This document shows, in pieces, positions 8,655 through 18,680 of a DNA stretch of 64,000 bases. A program made the position numbers and the translations under genes. The notes under the pieces were generated by a model. The model worked only from the letters and a program-made list of their open reading frames with translations. It searched no databases and had not been told where the DNA came from. Positions within the stretch are counted from its first letter, which is position 1, and the number at the start of each line of letters is the position of its first letter. Origin of the DNA: an uncultured Stenotrophomonas sp. GTDB taxonomy: Bacteria > Pseudomonadota > Gammaproteobacteria > Xanthomonadales > Xanthomonadaceae. The stretch lies in NCBI RefSeq assembly GCF_913778665.1, contig NZ_CAJYVQ010000006.1, positions 165,934-229,933 on the forward strand, read 5' to 3'.

Positions 8655-9578
8655 ATGAGGATTGTCTTTGCCGGTACGCCGGAATTCGCGGTGTCGTCGC
8701 TGCGCGCGGCGGCGCGCCTTCATGAAGTAGTGGCGGTCTACACCCAGCCCGATCGCCCGGCCGGCCGTGGCCGTGGCCTGGCGCCGTCGCCGGTCAAGCT
8801 CGAAGCCGTGGCCCGCGGCATTCCGGTCTACCAGCCGGACTCGCTGAAGAACGAAGCCGCCCAGCAGCAGCTGCGCGACCTGCAGCCGGACCTGATGGTG
8901 GTGGTGGCCTATGGGCTGATCCTGCCGAAGGCGGTGCTGGCAATTCCGACCCACGGCTGCTGGAACGTACACGCCTCGCTGCTGCCGCGCTGGCGCGGTG
9001 CCGCGCCGATCCAGCGTGCGATCCAGGCAGGCGACGCGAAGACCGGGGTGTGCCTGATGCAGATGGAAGCCGGCCTGGATACCGGCCCGGTGTTGTTGCA
9101 CCAGGAACTGCCGATCGCCGCCACCGATACCGGCGGCCAGCTGCACGACAAGCTGGCCGAACTGGGTGCACAGGTGCTGTCCGATGGCCTCGGCCTGCTG
9201 CGTGCCGGCATCAAGCCGATCGCACGGCCGCAGCCGGAGCAGGGCGTGACCTACGCGCACAAGCTGGACAAGGCCGAAGCGAAACTGGACTGGGCGCAGG
9301 ACGCGGCTGCGTTGGCGCGTACCGTGCGTGCGTTCAATCCGTGGCCGATCGCCGAGGCGACGCTGGCCGGTGAGCGCGTGCGCATCCACGGTGCGGTGGC
9401 GCTGGATCTGGCACATGGCCAGGCACCGGGCACGGTGCTGGCGGCCGGTCGCGATGGCATCGACATCGCCTGCGGCCAGGGCGCGTTGCGCCTGCGCGTA
9501 CTGCAGCGTGAAGGTGGCAAGGCGATCACCGCCGCCGACTACCTCAATGCCCGCCGCGACCTGCACGTGGGGGCATAA
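8655..9578 (+). CDS. fmt: Methionyl-tRNA formyltransferase
   Basis: Formylates initiator Met-tRNA with 10-formyl-tetrahydrofolate. The 307-residue product begins [12 protein letters not shown], has the [17 protein letters not shown] hydrolase/transferase signature near residues 106-122 with the catalytic Asn-His pair, and a C-terminal OB-like domain. The start is the ATG at 8655. The stop is three bases before rsmB, so the two genes are clearly co-transcribed. Length is as expected for the family. Confidence 0.97.
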   Translation: MRIVFAGTPEFAVSSLRAAARLHEVVAVYTQPDRPAGRGRGLAPSPVKLEAVARGIPVYQPDSLKNEAAQQQLRDLQPDLMVVVAYGLILPKAVLAIPTHGCWNVHASLLPRWRGAAPIQRAIQAGDAKTGVCLMQMEAGLDTGPVLLHQELPIAATDTGGQLHDKLAELGAQVLSDGLGLLRAGIKPIARPQPEQGVTYAHKLDKAEAKLDWAQDAAALARTVRAFNPWPIAEATLAGERVRIHGAVALDLAHGQAPGTVLAAGRDGIDIACGQGALRLRVLQREGGKAITAADYLNARRDLHVGA

Positions 9579-9581
9579 GCG

Positions 9582-10922
9582 GTGTCGAAGCAGAACGATT
9601 CGTCCGTCGTCAAGGCGGCGCCGGGCGCGGCCACGCGCATGCTGGCCGCGCGCGTGCTGGCGCAAGTGTTCACCCGCGGCCGCTCGCTGAAGGCCGAACT
9701 GGCCTGGGCCCTGCCGAAGCTGGCCGACAGCCGCGACCGCGCGCTGCTGGAAGCGCTGTGCTTTGCGGTGCTGCGTCGTCGCAGCACCTATGACGCAGCA
9801 TTGCAGGGCTGGATGCAGAAGCCTCTGTCGGCGCGCGATGCTGACCTGCGCACCCTGCTGATGGTCGGTTTTGCGCAGCTGGACGTGCTGGAACTGCCAG
9901 CGCATGCGGCGCTGTCGGCCACGGTCGATGCGGCGCGCGCGCTGGGCCGTGAACGCCAGGCCGGGCTGGTCAACGCGATCCTGCGCCGTGCGCAGCGGGA
10001 AGGTTTCCCGGAACAACCGGCACGCGACGCGTTCCCGGAATGGTTGGCCGATGCGATCGAACGCGACTGGCCAGCCCAGGCCGAGGCGATTTTCGCCGCC
10101 AGCCTGCAGCCGGCACCGCTGTGGCTGCGCGCCAATCATCAGCACGGCGGCCGCGACAAGGCGCTGGCGGTGCTGGCCGAGGCCGGCATCGCTGCCGAGG
10201 CGGCCGAGGCGAGCACGCTCAGTGCCGATGCGCTGCGGCTGGCCAGCCCCGTTGCGGTGAACCAGCTGCCCGGTTTCGCCGAGGGCGCGCTGTCGGTGCA
10301 GGACCTGTCGGCGCAGTGTGCCGCCGATGCGCTGGCGCCGGCCGCCGGTTCGCGCGTGCTGGATGCCTGCGCGGCGCCCGGTGGCAAGTCGGCGCACCTG
10401 CTGGAGCGAGACCCGAGCCTGCGCCTGCTTGCGCTGGACATCGATGCGCGCCGCCTGGCCCGTGCACGCGATACCTATGCCCGTACCGGCGTGGGCGATA
10501 CCGCGCAGACCCTGGTCGCCGATGCCAGCGATCCGGGCGCCTGGTGGGACGGCGTGCCGTTCGATGCGATCCTGCTGGATGCGCCGTGTTCGGCCACTGG
10601 CGTGATCCGCCGCCAGCCCGACGTGATGTTCCACCGCCGCGCCGAGGACATCGATGCGCTGGTCGGCGTGCAGGCGCGCCTGCTGGAGGCCTGCTGGTCG
10701 ATGCTGCGCCCGGGCGGCGTGCTCTTGTATGCCACCTGCTCGATCCTGCGCGCCGAGAACATCGACCAGGTGCGCGCGTTCCTGAAATGGCATCCGGACG
10801 CCGTGGCACAGCCCCTTGGTGACGCATTCGGCGTGGATTGCGAAGGCGTGGCACGCCAGCGACTGCCCGGTGACAACGATGCTGACGGTTTCTTCTACGC
10901 GCGTCTGATAAAAGCAGCCTGA
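9582..10922 (+). CDS. rsmB: 16S rRNA (cytosine-967-C5)-methyltransferase RsmB
   Basis: The 446-residue enzyme methylates C967 of 16S rRNA. The N-terminal third is a NusB-like RNA-binding domain. The SAM-dependent methyltransferase domain shows [15 protein letters not shown] (SAM binding), DAPCSATGV (motif IV with the release cysteine) and YATCSI (motif VI with the catalytic cysteine). The start is GTG at 9582, three bases after the fmt stop. The def-fmt-rsmB order is standard. Confidence 0.95.
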   Translation: MSKQNDSSVVKAAPGAATRMLAARVLAQVFTRGRSLKAELAWALPKLADSRDRALLEALCFAVLRRRSTYDAALQGWMQKPLSARDADLRTLLMVGFAQLDVLELPAHAALSATVDAARALGRERQAGLVNAILRRAQREGFPEQPARDAFPEWLADAIERDWPAQAEAIFAASLQPAPLWLRANHQHGGRDKALAVLAEAGIAAEAAEASTLSADALRLASPVAVNQLPGFAEGALSVQDLSAQCAADALAPAAGSRVLDACAAPGGKSAHLLERDPSLRLLALDIDARRLARARDTYARTGVGDTAQTLVADASDPGAWWDGVPFDAILLDAPCSATGVIRRQPDVMFHRRAEDIDALVGVQARLLEACWSMLRPGGVLLYATCSILRAENIDQVRAFLKWHPDAVAQPLGDAFGVDCEGVARQRLPGDNDADGFFYARLIKAA

Positions 10923-10944
10923 CCCCCGCTGCCGTTTCGAGCCC

Positions 10945-12666
10945 ATGCTGAAAACCAACGCGTCGCGCCAGACGTGGTTGTTCGTGGTGATGGCCCTGCT
11001 GGTGCTGGGGGCCGGTCTCGGTCTCCGCGATCCGTGGCCGTCCGACGAGCCGCGCTTCGCGCTGGTGGCCCGGCAGATGGTCGACAGCGGCTACTGGTTG
11101 TTCCCGCATCGTGGCACCGAGCTGTATTCGGACAAGCCACCGATGCTGATGTGGTGGCAGGCCACGCTGTACGGCGTGGTCGGCCACTGGCGCGTGGCGT
11201 TCCTGCTGCCTTCGCTGCTGGCGGCGCTGGGCACGCTGTGGTGCGTGGTCGACCTCGGCCGCCGCCTGTGGACGCGACGGGTCGGGCTCTACGCTGGCTG
11301 GGCGCTGCTGTTCGCACTGCAGTTCACCTTCCAGGCCAAGAAGGCGCAGATCGATCCGCTGCTGGTGCTGTTCATCACCCTGGCCAACTATGGCCTGCTG
11401 CGGCACCTGCTGCTGGGCCCGGCCTGGCGCTGGTGGTGGCTGGGCTGGTTTTTCGCCGGCATCGGGGTGATCACCAAGGGCGTGGGCATGCTGGCCCTGC
11501 TGATGATCGTGCCCGCCGCCGTGGCCTCGGCGCTGCAGTGGCCGCGGGTGCGCCTTCATGTGCGCGACGGCCGCTTCTGGCTGGCGCCGCTGGCGTTCCT
11601 GCTGGCCGTATCGCTGTGGCTGGCGCCGATGCTGCTGACAGGGTGGGCGACCGGCTCGGACCAGTACCGCGCCTACATGAACGACATCCTGTTCCGGCAG
11701 ACGGCGCGCCGCTACACCCAGTCCTGGGATCACCACCAGCCGTGGTGGTACTTCTTCGGCGTCATGCCGGCGATGTGGATTCCGCCGCTGCTGGCGCTGC
11801 CGTGGGCGATTCCGGCCTGGTGCCGGCGTCTGCGCCGCCGCGACCCGCGCTATCTGCTGCCGCTGTCATGGTGGTTGCTGGTCCTGTTGTTCTTCTCGAT
11901 TCCGCAGGGCAAGCGCGATGTCTACCTGCTGCCGGCGTTGCCGATGTTCTGCCTGGCGCTGGCGCCGCTGCTGCCCGGGTTGCTGAAGCGGCGCGATGTG
12001 CAGTGGCTGCTTGCCGCACTCAGCGGCGTGCTGGCGGCTGGCCTGGCGCTGGTCGGTGTACTGGCGCTGCTGGGCGATCCGGACTTCGAGATACGCCTGA
12101 CCCACGGGCGCGGGCTGCTGCCCGGTGCGACCGATGCGCTGGCCTGGGCGATCCTGGCGATGGGTCTGTTGGGCGGGCTGAGCCTGATCGTGACCGGCTG
12201 GCGCCGCAGCCACCTGGCGCTGGTCTCGACGCTGACCGTGGCGTGGGTGCTGTATGGCCTGGTCGGCTATCCGCTGCTGAATGATTCAAGCTCGGCGCGC
12301 GGCCTGATGCGCGAGGTTGGCATGCGCCTCGGCCCCGACGCGGAGCTGGGGCTGGTGGCCTGGAAGGAGCAGAACCTGCTGATGGCCGACCGCCCGGCCG
12401 CGACGTTCGGTTTCGACAACCGCTGGCACGAGCAACTGCAGGCGGCGGTGCGCTGGCAGCGCTTGGCACCCGGACGGCGCTGGCTGCTGGTGAACGAGGA
12501 TGCGATGCAGGGGTGCATCGACCGCTCGCGCGCCGGGATGGCCGGCATCTCCAATCGACGCCGCTGGTGGCTGGTCCCCGCTGAAGCCGTGCGCGGGACG
12601 TGCGCACCCACGCGGGCGGAGCTGCAGCGTGAGTATCGACTGCAGGGCCCGCCCGAAACGGACTGA
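10945..12666 (+). CDS. GT39/ArnT-like integral membrane glycosyltransferase
   Basis: The 573-residue product has many hydrophobic helices and a large C-terminal part. The first extracytoplasmic loop holds PWPSDEPRFALVARQM, the Asp-Glu motif of the GT-C families (GT39, GT83), which use polyprenyl-phosphate sugars. It could transfer a sugar to lipid A, LPS core or a protein. It begins 22 bp after rsmB but likely belongs functionally with the surface-sugar genes that follow. The acceptor and the sugar cannot be told from sequence. Confidence 0.8.
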   Translation: MLKTNASRQTWLFVVMALLVLGAGLGLRDPWPSDEPRFALVARQMVDSGYWLFPHRGTELYSDKPPMLMWWQATLYGVVGHWRVAFLLPSLLAALGTLWCVVDLGRRLWTRRVGLYAGWALLFALQFTFQAKKAQIDPLLVLFITLANYGLLRHLLLGPAWRWWWLGWFFAGIGVITKGVGMLALLMIVPAAVASALQWPRVRLHVRDGRFWLAPLAFLLAVSLWLAPMLLTGWATGSDQYRAYMNDILFRQTARRYTQSWDHHQPWWYFFGVMPAMWIPPLLALPWAIPAWCRRLRRRDPRYLLPLSWWLLVLLFFSIPQGKRDVYLLPALPMFCLALAPLLPGLLKRRDVQWLLAALSGVLAAGLALVGVLALLGDPDFEIRLTHGRGLLPGATDALAWAILAMGLLGGLSLIVTGWRRSHLALVSTLTVAWVLYGLVGYPLLNDSSSARGLMREVGMRLGPDAELGLVAWKEQNLLMADRPAATFGFDNRWHEQLQAAVRWQRLAPGRRWLLVNEDAMQGCIDRSRAGMAGISNRRRWWLVPAEAVRGTCAPTRAELQREYRLQGPPETD

Positions 12667-12783
12667 ACGAACAAGCCACCAACATCACCGGCCTGCACAG
12701 ATCCGCGGCACGGTCTGCCCTAGAATGAGGGCCGTTCCCGGCGCCGTGCCGGTATTCCGTTTCCGAACTACCGACCGCACCAC

Positions 12784-14073
12784 GTGACCCTGCTTTCCCT
12801 GCCTATCTCCCGCGTGACGGGTCTGCTGGCCGGCGCCTACGCCTTGGTGCTGGGAGCGCTGCCGACGCTGCTGATGATCACCATGGAAGGGGGCAGCGCA
12901 GGTTTCTACCTGGCGATCCTGCTGTCGATCCTCCTCCTGCTGCTGCCTTCGGCAACGCCGCCGTTGCTGCCCGGCTCGGCCAGGCGCTATGCCTGGATGG
13001 GTGCCGGCATGGCGGTGATGCTGGTGGGCGTGCTGACCAGCCTGGCGGTGCACGGCATCTGGAAGGGCTCGGAAGTGGAGAAGGCCGCGCGCCTGCTGTC
13101 GACGCTGCTGATCCTGTTCGCGGCGTTGCGGGTGCCGCGCAGGCTGCTCGGGCGTGCGTTGCTGGGTACCTTGCCGGCGGTGTGGGCGGCAGCGGTCATC
13201 ATCGGCTGGCTGACGCTGGAAACCGGCGTGCGGCCTGCCACCCAGCAATTCAACGCGGTCACCTACGGTGACCTGACCCTGCTGTTCGGCGCGCTGAGCC
13301 TGTTGTCGCTGGGCCTGCCGGTGACCCGTTTCCGCCGCATCGAGGCCACCCTGAAGCTGCTGACCGGCGTGCTCGGCCTGGTGGCCTTCCTGTGGACGCA
13401 GACCCGCGGCGGCCTGCTGGCGATTCCCTGTTTCCTGCTGATCGGCCTGCTGGTGATGGGGCGTCGGCTGGGCCGGGTGAAGATCGTGCTGGGCCTGGTG
13501 CTGGCGGCCGGCGTGGGCATCATCGCCACCCACGATGGCGCGTTGCGCGATCGCATCGACGCCGGCGTGAGCGAATACAGCGACTGCAGTGCCGACCATC
13601 TGGCCGACACCTCGGTCTGCATCCGCCTGCAGTTGTGGACCGCAGCGGGCTACATGATCCGTGAGCAACCGTTGTTCGGGGTGGGCGGCGGCGATCGCTT
13701 CCGCGTGGAACTGGAGCGACTGGCCGAACAGGGCAAAGTCTCGGCGATGGTCGCGCGCGATTTCGGCGAGACCCACAACGACCTGCTGTACTTCCTGGCG
13801 ACCTACGGTGTGCTGGGCGGGCTCGGCCTGGTGCTGGTGTACCTGGCGCCCGCGCTGGTGCTCCTGCCGCGGTTGTGGGACGGCGATGAGCGATCGCGGC
13901 TGCATGCGGCAGCTGGGCTGAGCATCTGCGTGGCGTTCGCGGTGTTCGGCTTCACCGAGATGATGCTGCGGGACATGCGTACCGCAGCATTCTATGCCGC
14001 CTGGGTCGCCCTGCTGCTGGCCCTGTCCGAGCCGCGCAGCGCGGATCAGGACGCCGCCAGCGCGGCCTCGTAA
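12784..14073 (+). CDS. O-antigen ligase family membrane protein (Wzy_C/WaaL-like)
   Basis: The 429-residue product has about 10-12 transmembrane helices and one long periplasmic loop between roughly residues 245 and 340. That loop contains FGVGGGDRF and ETHNDLLYFLATYG; the His-Asn of this segment is typical of the O-antigen ligase/polymerase family. The expected role is joining O-antigen to lipid A-core in the periplasm. The start is GTG at 12784 with no obvious Shine-Dalgarno. It converges on the GT4 gene and the two stop regions overlap by 28 bp. A polymerase role is the main alternative. Confidence 0.8.
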   Translation: MTLLSLPISRVTGLLAGAYALVLGALPTLLMITMEGGSAGFYLAILLSILLLLLPSATPPLLPGSARRYAWMGAGMAVMLVGVLTSLAVHGIWKGSEVEKAARLLSTLLILFAALRVPRRLLGRALLGTLPAVWAAAVIIGWLTLETGVRPATQQFNAVTYGDLTLLFGALSLLSLGLPVTRFRRIEATLKLLTGVLGLVAFLWTQTRGGLLAIPCFLLIGLLVMGRRLGRVKIVLGLVLAAGVGIIATHDGALRDRIDAGVSEYSDCSADHLADTSVCIRLQLWTAAGYMIREQPLFGVGGGDRFRVELERLAEQGKVSAMVARDFGETHNDLLYFLATYGVLGGLGLVLVYLAPALVLLPRLWDGDERSRLHAAAGLSICVAFAVFGFTEMMLRDMRTAAFYAAWVALLLALSEPRSADQDAASAAS

Positions 14074-15167
14074 CTGGCCAGGGTCGCATCGGCAAACGTC
14101 TGCAGGCCGAACTCGGCCAGTGCATGGCGGCGTGCGGCCACGCCCCGTTCCGGCAGCGCCTGGCGTTGCGCGTAGAGGGCCTGCACCTGTGCTGCGATGG
14201 CTGGCACATCCCGGGTGGGCACGACCCAGCCGTCGACGCCCTGATCGATGTTTTCCGGCAGGCCGGCAAAATCACTGACCAGCATCGGTTTGCCGCTGGC
14301 CATCATTTCGCGGCACGCGAAGGAAATCGTCTCGACGTCGTTGGACAGCACGAAGCCCACGTCACCGGCGGCAATCAGCGGTCGCGTATCGGTCAGCAGG
14401 CCGGTGAAGTGCACCTGTGCTGCCACCTCTCCCAGCGCCTGTACCTGCTCGCGCTGCTGTGCACTGGGCAGGTGGCCGGCCACCGCCATGTGCACATGTG
14501 GGCGGACCGCATTGGGCAGCAGCGCGATGGCCTGGGCCAGGTCGATCCAGCCCTTGTAGCCGTCGGTGCCGGCATTGCTGACCAGCACCAGCGCCTGCGG
14601 GTCCTGCGTCCATTGCCGGCGCAGCGCCTGCCCGGTGTCGGCCGGCATCGGTGCGTAGTGGGCCAGGTCGACGCCGTTGCGCACCACATCGATCGGGCAG
14701 CGCCGGTACGGGCCCTGTTCCAGCAGGCGCCCGGTGTGGGCCGATACCGCGATCACGCGGTCGGTGGCCCAGCGCGCGCGGAAGGCGTTGCCCAGGGTGT
14801 TGGTCGGCTTGCTGTTGTGCTTGGTGAGCACGATCGGCGGGCGGCGCATGCCGAACAGGCCCTGCATCACGAAGCGGTGGTCGCGGGCACCGTTGACGTG
14901 GACCAGGTCGATGCCTTCATCGCGCACCAGCCGGCGCAGCGCGCGCTGTTCGGCCAGTTGTTGCGGCAGGGTCGGCAGGCCGCTGCCAAAGGCCATCGGC
15001 AGCGCGGTGGCGATTCCCTCCGCGGCCACCGTGCGCAGCAGGCGGCTGTCGGCGGGGGCGGCGACATGCAGGCTGTGCCGGCCGTGCAGCGCACGCGCCA
15101 GCGAAACGATGTACGTGGTGTGGCCGCCACCGTCGCCGTAGTGGAAGTTGGTGTACAGGATTTTCAT
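14046..15167 (-). CDS. Glycosyltransferase family 4 (LPS/surface polysaccharide)
   Basis: The 373-residue GT-B enzyme starts MKILYTNFHYGDGGGHTTYI, the usual glycine-rich acceptor loop. The C-terminal Rossmann domain has a nucleotide-sugar site with an EX7E-like stretch around FACREMMASGKPMLVSDFAGLPE. Probable role: adding a sugar to LPS core or O-antigen in the cytoplasm. It lies between the ligase-like gene and a GT2 gene on the same strand as the latter, 43 bp apart, so the pair is likely an operon. Sugar specificity is not visible. Confidence 0.85.
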   Translation of the reverse strand: MKILYTNFHYGDGGGHTTYIVSLARALHGRHSLHVAAPADSRLLRTVAAEGIATALPMAFGSGLPTLPQQLAEQRALRRLVRDEGIDLVHVNGARDHRFVMQGLFGMRRPPIVLTKHNSKPTNTLGNAFRARWATDRVIAVSAHTGRLLEQGPYRRCPIDVVRNGVDLAHYAPMPADTGQALRRQWTQDPQALVLVSNAGTDGYKGWIDLAQAIALLPNAVRPHVHMAVAGHLPSAQQREQVQALGEVAAQVHFTGLLTDTRPLIAAGDVGFVLSNDVETISFACREMMASGKPMLVSDFAGLPENIDQGVDGWVVPTRDVPAIAAQVQALYAQRQALPERGVAARRHALAEFGLQTFADATLASYEAALAAS

Positions 15168-15210
15168 GGGGCATCTTCAGGCAACGCGCGGGCAGTGTGA
15201 CACAGCAGGC

Positions 15211-16029
15211 TCAGGAGCGTTCCGCCGGTGGCGCCGGGTCGGCGACCGCCTGGCCGTTGCCCAGCATCCACAGCATGATGGTCTTCTGCCGCACGTAATT
15301 GGCACGCACATAGGCATAGACCAGCCCATGCCAGCCATCGCGGAAACCACCGCGGAACAGCAGCCCGCGCCAGAACCGCCAGGCCGGCGCCAGTACCAGC
15401 TTGGCCAGGGTGGCGCGCTTGCCGCGTGCGAACTCATGCTCGGCCATCATCCGCGCGTACTTCTCGGTCTTGGCCAGCTGCTGCTGCAGCGAACGGTACG
15501 GATAGTGGATCAGGTCACCGTGCAGGGTGCCGACGCGGCCATCGACGCTGGCCGCCTCGTGGATCTCGCGCTTGCCACGCCAGCCGCCCTGGCGGCGGTC
15601 GAACAGGCGCATCACCCGGTCCGGATAGGCGTTGCCGTGGCGCAGGAACTTGCCGAAGTATTCCGACAGCCGGGCGAAGCGGTAGCCGGCATGGCCACTG
15701 AAGCCGCCGTCGCGGGCCTGCTCAATGGCCGCGCGCAGCTCCGGGCTGATGCGCTCGTCGGCGTCCAGGCACAGCACCCAGTCGTGGCCGGCCTGCTCGA
15801 CGCAGAACGCCTTCTGGCTGCGGAAGCCGTCGAACGGGCGCTGCAGCACCCGCGCACCGCCGGCCTCGGCGATGGCCACGGTGGCATCGTTGGAGAACGA
15901 GTCGACCACGATGATCTCGTCGCAGAAGGCCAGCGAGGCCAGGCAGTCGCCGATGCGGCCGGCCTCGTTGAACGCGATAATGCAGGCCGAGATGCGAGGC
16001 CGTTCGATGGGAGCGGTCGTGGAGGACAT
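15211..16029 (-). CDS. Glycosyltransferase family 2, WaaE/KdtX-like
   Basis: The 272-residue GT-A enzyme has an N-terminal nucleotide-binding region (ISACIIAFNEAGRIGDCL) and the metal-binding CLDADERI (D-x-D) motif near residue 95. The length and the VVDSFSNDATV segment resemble WaaE/KdtX enzymes that add glucose to heptose I of the LPS core. Its ATG at 16027-16029 lies in the same CATG as the divergent neighbour's first possible ATG, so the two genes share almost no promoter space. Assignment to LPS core synthesis is by family and context. Confidence 0.85.
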   Translation of the reverse strand: MSSTTAPIERPRISACIIAFNEAGRIGDCLASLAFCDEIIVVDSFSNDATVAIAEAGGARVLQRPFDGFRSQKAFCVEQAGHDWVLCLDADERISPELRAAIEQARDGGFSGHAGYRFARLSEYFGKFLRHGNAYPDRVMRLFDRRQGGWRGKREIHEAASVDGRVGTLHGDLIHYPYRSLQQQLAKTEKYARMMAEHEFARGKRATLAKLVLAPAWRFWRGLLFRGGFRDGWHGLVYAYVRANYVRQKTIMLWMLGNGQAVADPAPPAERS

Positions 16030-16030
16030 G

Positions 16031-17086
16031 ATGGCCGGTTACCTGTTGTTTGCGACGGAGCGTTATGCGCTGCCTATTCTCGCCCCGTTGGCGCAGGCCT
16101 TGCACGCCTCCGGGCAGGAGGTGGCGGCCTGGTTCGAGGACGGCGCGGCCGGCAGCAGCCTGCCCGGGGTGCCCAACTTCGGGCTGAAACAGGCCCTGGC
16201 GATGCGCCCGCGGGCAGTGTTCAGCGCTGCCAACTGGGTGCCGACCTTCCTGTCCGGGGCCAAGGTGCAACTGTTCCACGGCTTCAACGTTGAGAAGCGT
16301 GACAGTGCGCGTGGCCACTTCCGGGTGCGCGGCATGTTCGACCTGTACTGCACACAGGGGCCGGCCACCACCGCGCCGTTCCGCGAGATTGCCGGGCAGC
16401 AGGGCCATTTCGCAGTGGCCGAGACCGGTTGGCCGAAGCTGGACCCGCTGTTCCGCGACGATGGCGGCGAGAGTGCCGCGCTGCGCGCGCCGGCAGGTGA
16501 TCGCCCGGTGATCCTGTTCGGCTCGACCTTCACTGAGCGGCTCAGCGCGGCCCCGCACCTGCACGCGCAGATCGCCGCCGACATCGCCGCCGGCGACCGC
16601 TACTGGCTGCTCACCCTGCACCCGAAGTGCGCGCCGGAGCTGTTCGAGCGGTACCGCGCGCTGGCGGGCGCCAACGCACGCTTCATCGAGCCGGAGCAGG
16701 TGATGGCGGCACAGCGCGCGGCCGATGTGCTGGTGTCGGACACCTCGTCGATCGTTTCGGAGTTCATCGTCCAGCACAAGCCGGTGGTGACCTTCCGCAA
16801 CCGTGTGCCGAAGCCGCACATGATCGACTTTGACGACCCGGCGCAGCTGCCGGCGATGCTGCAGCGCGCGCTGCACCCGGATGCCGCGCTGCAGGCGGAG
16901 ATCGTGCGTTACGCCGATGCCATCCACCCGTACCGCGATGGCCTGTCCAGCGAGCGGGTGATCACCGCCACCGAGGATTTCCTGTCTGGCGAGATGGGCG
17001 CGCTGCGCCGCAAGCCGTTCGGCAGCTGGGTACGCGACCTGCAGATCCGCAAGGACCTGGGCTACTGGGGGCCGTCGCAGCGGTGA
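16031..17086 (+). CDS. CDP-glycerol glycerophosphotransferase-like protein
   Basis: The 351-residue product resembles the CDP-glycerol glycerophosphotransferase / GT-B superfamily. Visible signatures are VILFGSTFTERLSAAPHL, a nucleotide-site segment LLTLHPKCAPELFERY, and VSDTSSIVSEF, the conserved Asp-Thr-Ser-Ser block near the C-terminus. Two tandem ATGs exist at 16028 and 16031; I chose 16031 because the GGAGG at 16021-16025 then has 5-nt spacing. It is divergent from the GT2 gene. It may decorate LPS with glycerol-phosphate or another nucleotide-activated group; the donor is not known. Confidence 0.75.
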   Translation: MAGYLLFATERYALPILAPLAQALHASGQEVAAWFEDGAAGSSLPGVPNFGLKQALAMRPRAVFSAANWVPTFLSGAKVQLFHGFNVEKRDSARGHFRVRGMFDLYCTQGPATTAPFREIAGQQGHFAVAETGWPKLDPLFRDDGGESAALRAPAGDRPVILFGSTFTERLSAAPHLHAQIAADIAAGDRYWLLTLHPKCAPELFERYRALAGANARFIEPEQVMAAQRAADVLVSDTSSIVSEFIVQHKPVVTFRNRVPKPHMIDFDDPAQLPAMLQRALHPDAALQAEIVRYADAIHPYRDGLSSERVITATEDFLSGEMGALRRKPFGSWVRDLQIRKDLGYWGPSQR

Positions 17087-17141
17087 AGGGTGTGATGTGG
17101 AGCCACGCCATCGTGGAGGCACGGCCGGACCCGGCCCGCCG

Positions 17142-18680
17142 TCACCAGCGCAGCTTGCGCCGCGCCAATGCCACCGCCAGCTGCTCCATCATCTGTTGTG
17201 CCTGGGCCTGCGGCAGATAGTTCAGCGCCAGCGCCACATCGCCATGTGCACCTGCGGTATCCAGCTGCAGGCTGCTGGTGCCCAGCAGCTTGTCCAGCGG
17301 CGAGCGCTGCAGGCGCAGCCCCTGCACCTTGTCCAGTTCGGCCCAGCGCCACCAGCGCTTCCACCAGCCGCCACGCACCGCCACATAGTGCGCATCCAGA
17401 TACCAGCCCATGCGCGCCATCTGCTGGTATGCGACCCACAACGCCACCGGCAGCCATGCCAGCACGATCAAGCCCCACGTCCCCCATCGCCAATACGCGG
17501 CTGCAGCCAGCACTGGCACCAGCAGCAGTACGCCCAGGCACAGCCGCCACCAGCCGCGCTGCGGAACGGCCTGCCACTGCGCCGGGGGCCAGTGCAGCTG
17601 TGGGAGCAGGTGCTGCACCAGCTGTTCGCAGTGCTCCCGGGTTGCCAGCGGGGCGAGTTCGCGCAGGGCACGATCCTCATCGCGCGATGGACCACCGGCG
17701 GCGCTGTCGATGCGTAGCTGGCGCAGGCCGAACCAGCGCTGCAGGGTGCCTTCGCGCAGCGTCCAGGCCTGGATGCGGCGGCGCGCCACGCTGCTGCGGG
17801 TCCGGCTGAGCAGGCCGGCCGACACCGTCAGGCGGCGCTCCTGTTCGCTCAGGGTGAAGCCGTGATAGCGCAGCAGGGTCAACACCACCGACAGTGCGCG
17901 CAGCGCCAGCCAGCCCAGCAACAGCGCCGCGGCCAGCAGCAGGGCGCCGCCAGTCACGCCCGGGTGCAGATTGCTGGCATAGCCGAAGATTTCGCGGCCA
18001 CCGCGCTGGAGGGCGTCATCCATCACCGGCCGCGGCACGGTCTGGAACAACACGCCGAATGCGGCGATCGCCAGCGCCCAGCCGCGGTTGGACAGCAGGC
18101 CCATGCGCATCACGTCCCAACCCGACAGGCGCAGCAGCACCCGTTCGTCACTACTGTCCACGACGTCGGCCGCGGCGACCGTGGCGGCCGCCTGCGGGGC
18201 CTGGCCGCGCTGCCGCACCAGCCGTTCCAGCGCCAGCGCCTGCTCCAGTTTCAGTACGCGCATCTCGGCTTCCGGGCGCGTGCCGCCGGCCGACTCCAGG
18301 CGCAGTTCGGCCACGCCGAACAGGCGGTGCAGCGGGTTCTGCCGTACTTCCACGTTGTGGATGCGGGCGAACGGAATCTCGCGGCGGTTGCGTGCCAGCA
18401 GGCCGCTGCGCACGGTGATCGCATCGCTGCCGATGCGGTAGCGGTAGCTCAGGTACTGCAGCACCGAGACCACCACCAGAACGACGATCGCCGACAGCGG
18501 GAGGAGCTGCGCCCACAGCGGATCACGATCACCGCGCTGGCCGAACACCAGCAGCGCGACCAGTGGCAGCAGGTAGTGGCGCAGCTGCATCAGCAGCACG
18601 AACAGCCACGACCATGGGTGCAGGCGATGGTCCTCGCCACCGGCAGGCGGTGACGCGGGCAGGGGCGGAGGCAGGCTCAC
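17142..18680 (-). CDS. PH-domain (bPH_2/DUF304) membrane protein, YdbT-like
   Basis: The 512-residue membrane protein carries repeated bacterial PH (bPH_2) domains separated by paired transmembrane helices. One PH stretch around YRYRIGSDAITVRSGLL..R.IPFARIHNVEV is the diagnostic pattern, and similar RI...QAWTLREG and LDKVQGLRLQRSPL stretches follow. It starts with GTG at 18678-18680, overlapping the stop of the smaller upstream partner by 4 nt (GTGA), which indicates translational coupling. The pair resembles Bacillus YdbS/YdbT. Substrate is unknown. Confidence 0.85.
   Translation of the reverse strand: MSLPPPLPASPPAGGEDHRLHPWSWLFVLLMQLRHYLLPLVALLVFGQRGDRDPLWAQLLPLSAIVVLVVVSVLQYLSYRYRIGSDAITVRSGLLARNRREIPFARIHNVEVRQNPLHRLFGVAELRLESAGGTRPEAEMRVLKLEQALALERLVRQRGQAPQAAATVAAADVVDSSDERVLLRLSGWDVMRMGLLSNRGWALAIAAFGVLFQTVPRPVMDDALQRGGREIFGYASNLHPGVTGGALLLAAALLLGWLALRALSVVLTLLRYHGFTLSEQERRLTVSAGLLSRTRSSVARRRIQAWTLREGTLQRWFGLRQLRIDSAAGGPSRDEDRALRELAPLATREHCEQLVQHLLPQLHWPPAQWQAVPQRGWWRLCLGVLLLVPVLAAAAYWRWGTWGLIVLAWLPVALWVAYQQMARMGWYLDAHYVAVRGGWWKRWWRWAELDKVQGLRLQRSPLDKLLGTSSLQLDTAGAHGDVALALNYLPQAQAQQMMEQLAVALARRKLRW

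Noticed and set aside
7971..10958. 995-codon minus-strand open frame opposite def, fmt and rsmB
   Set aside because: Antisense to three confidently identified genes; Gln/His/Arg-rich composition of a shadow frame.
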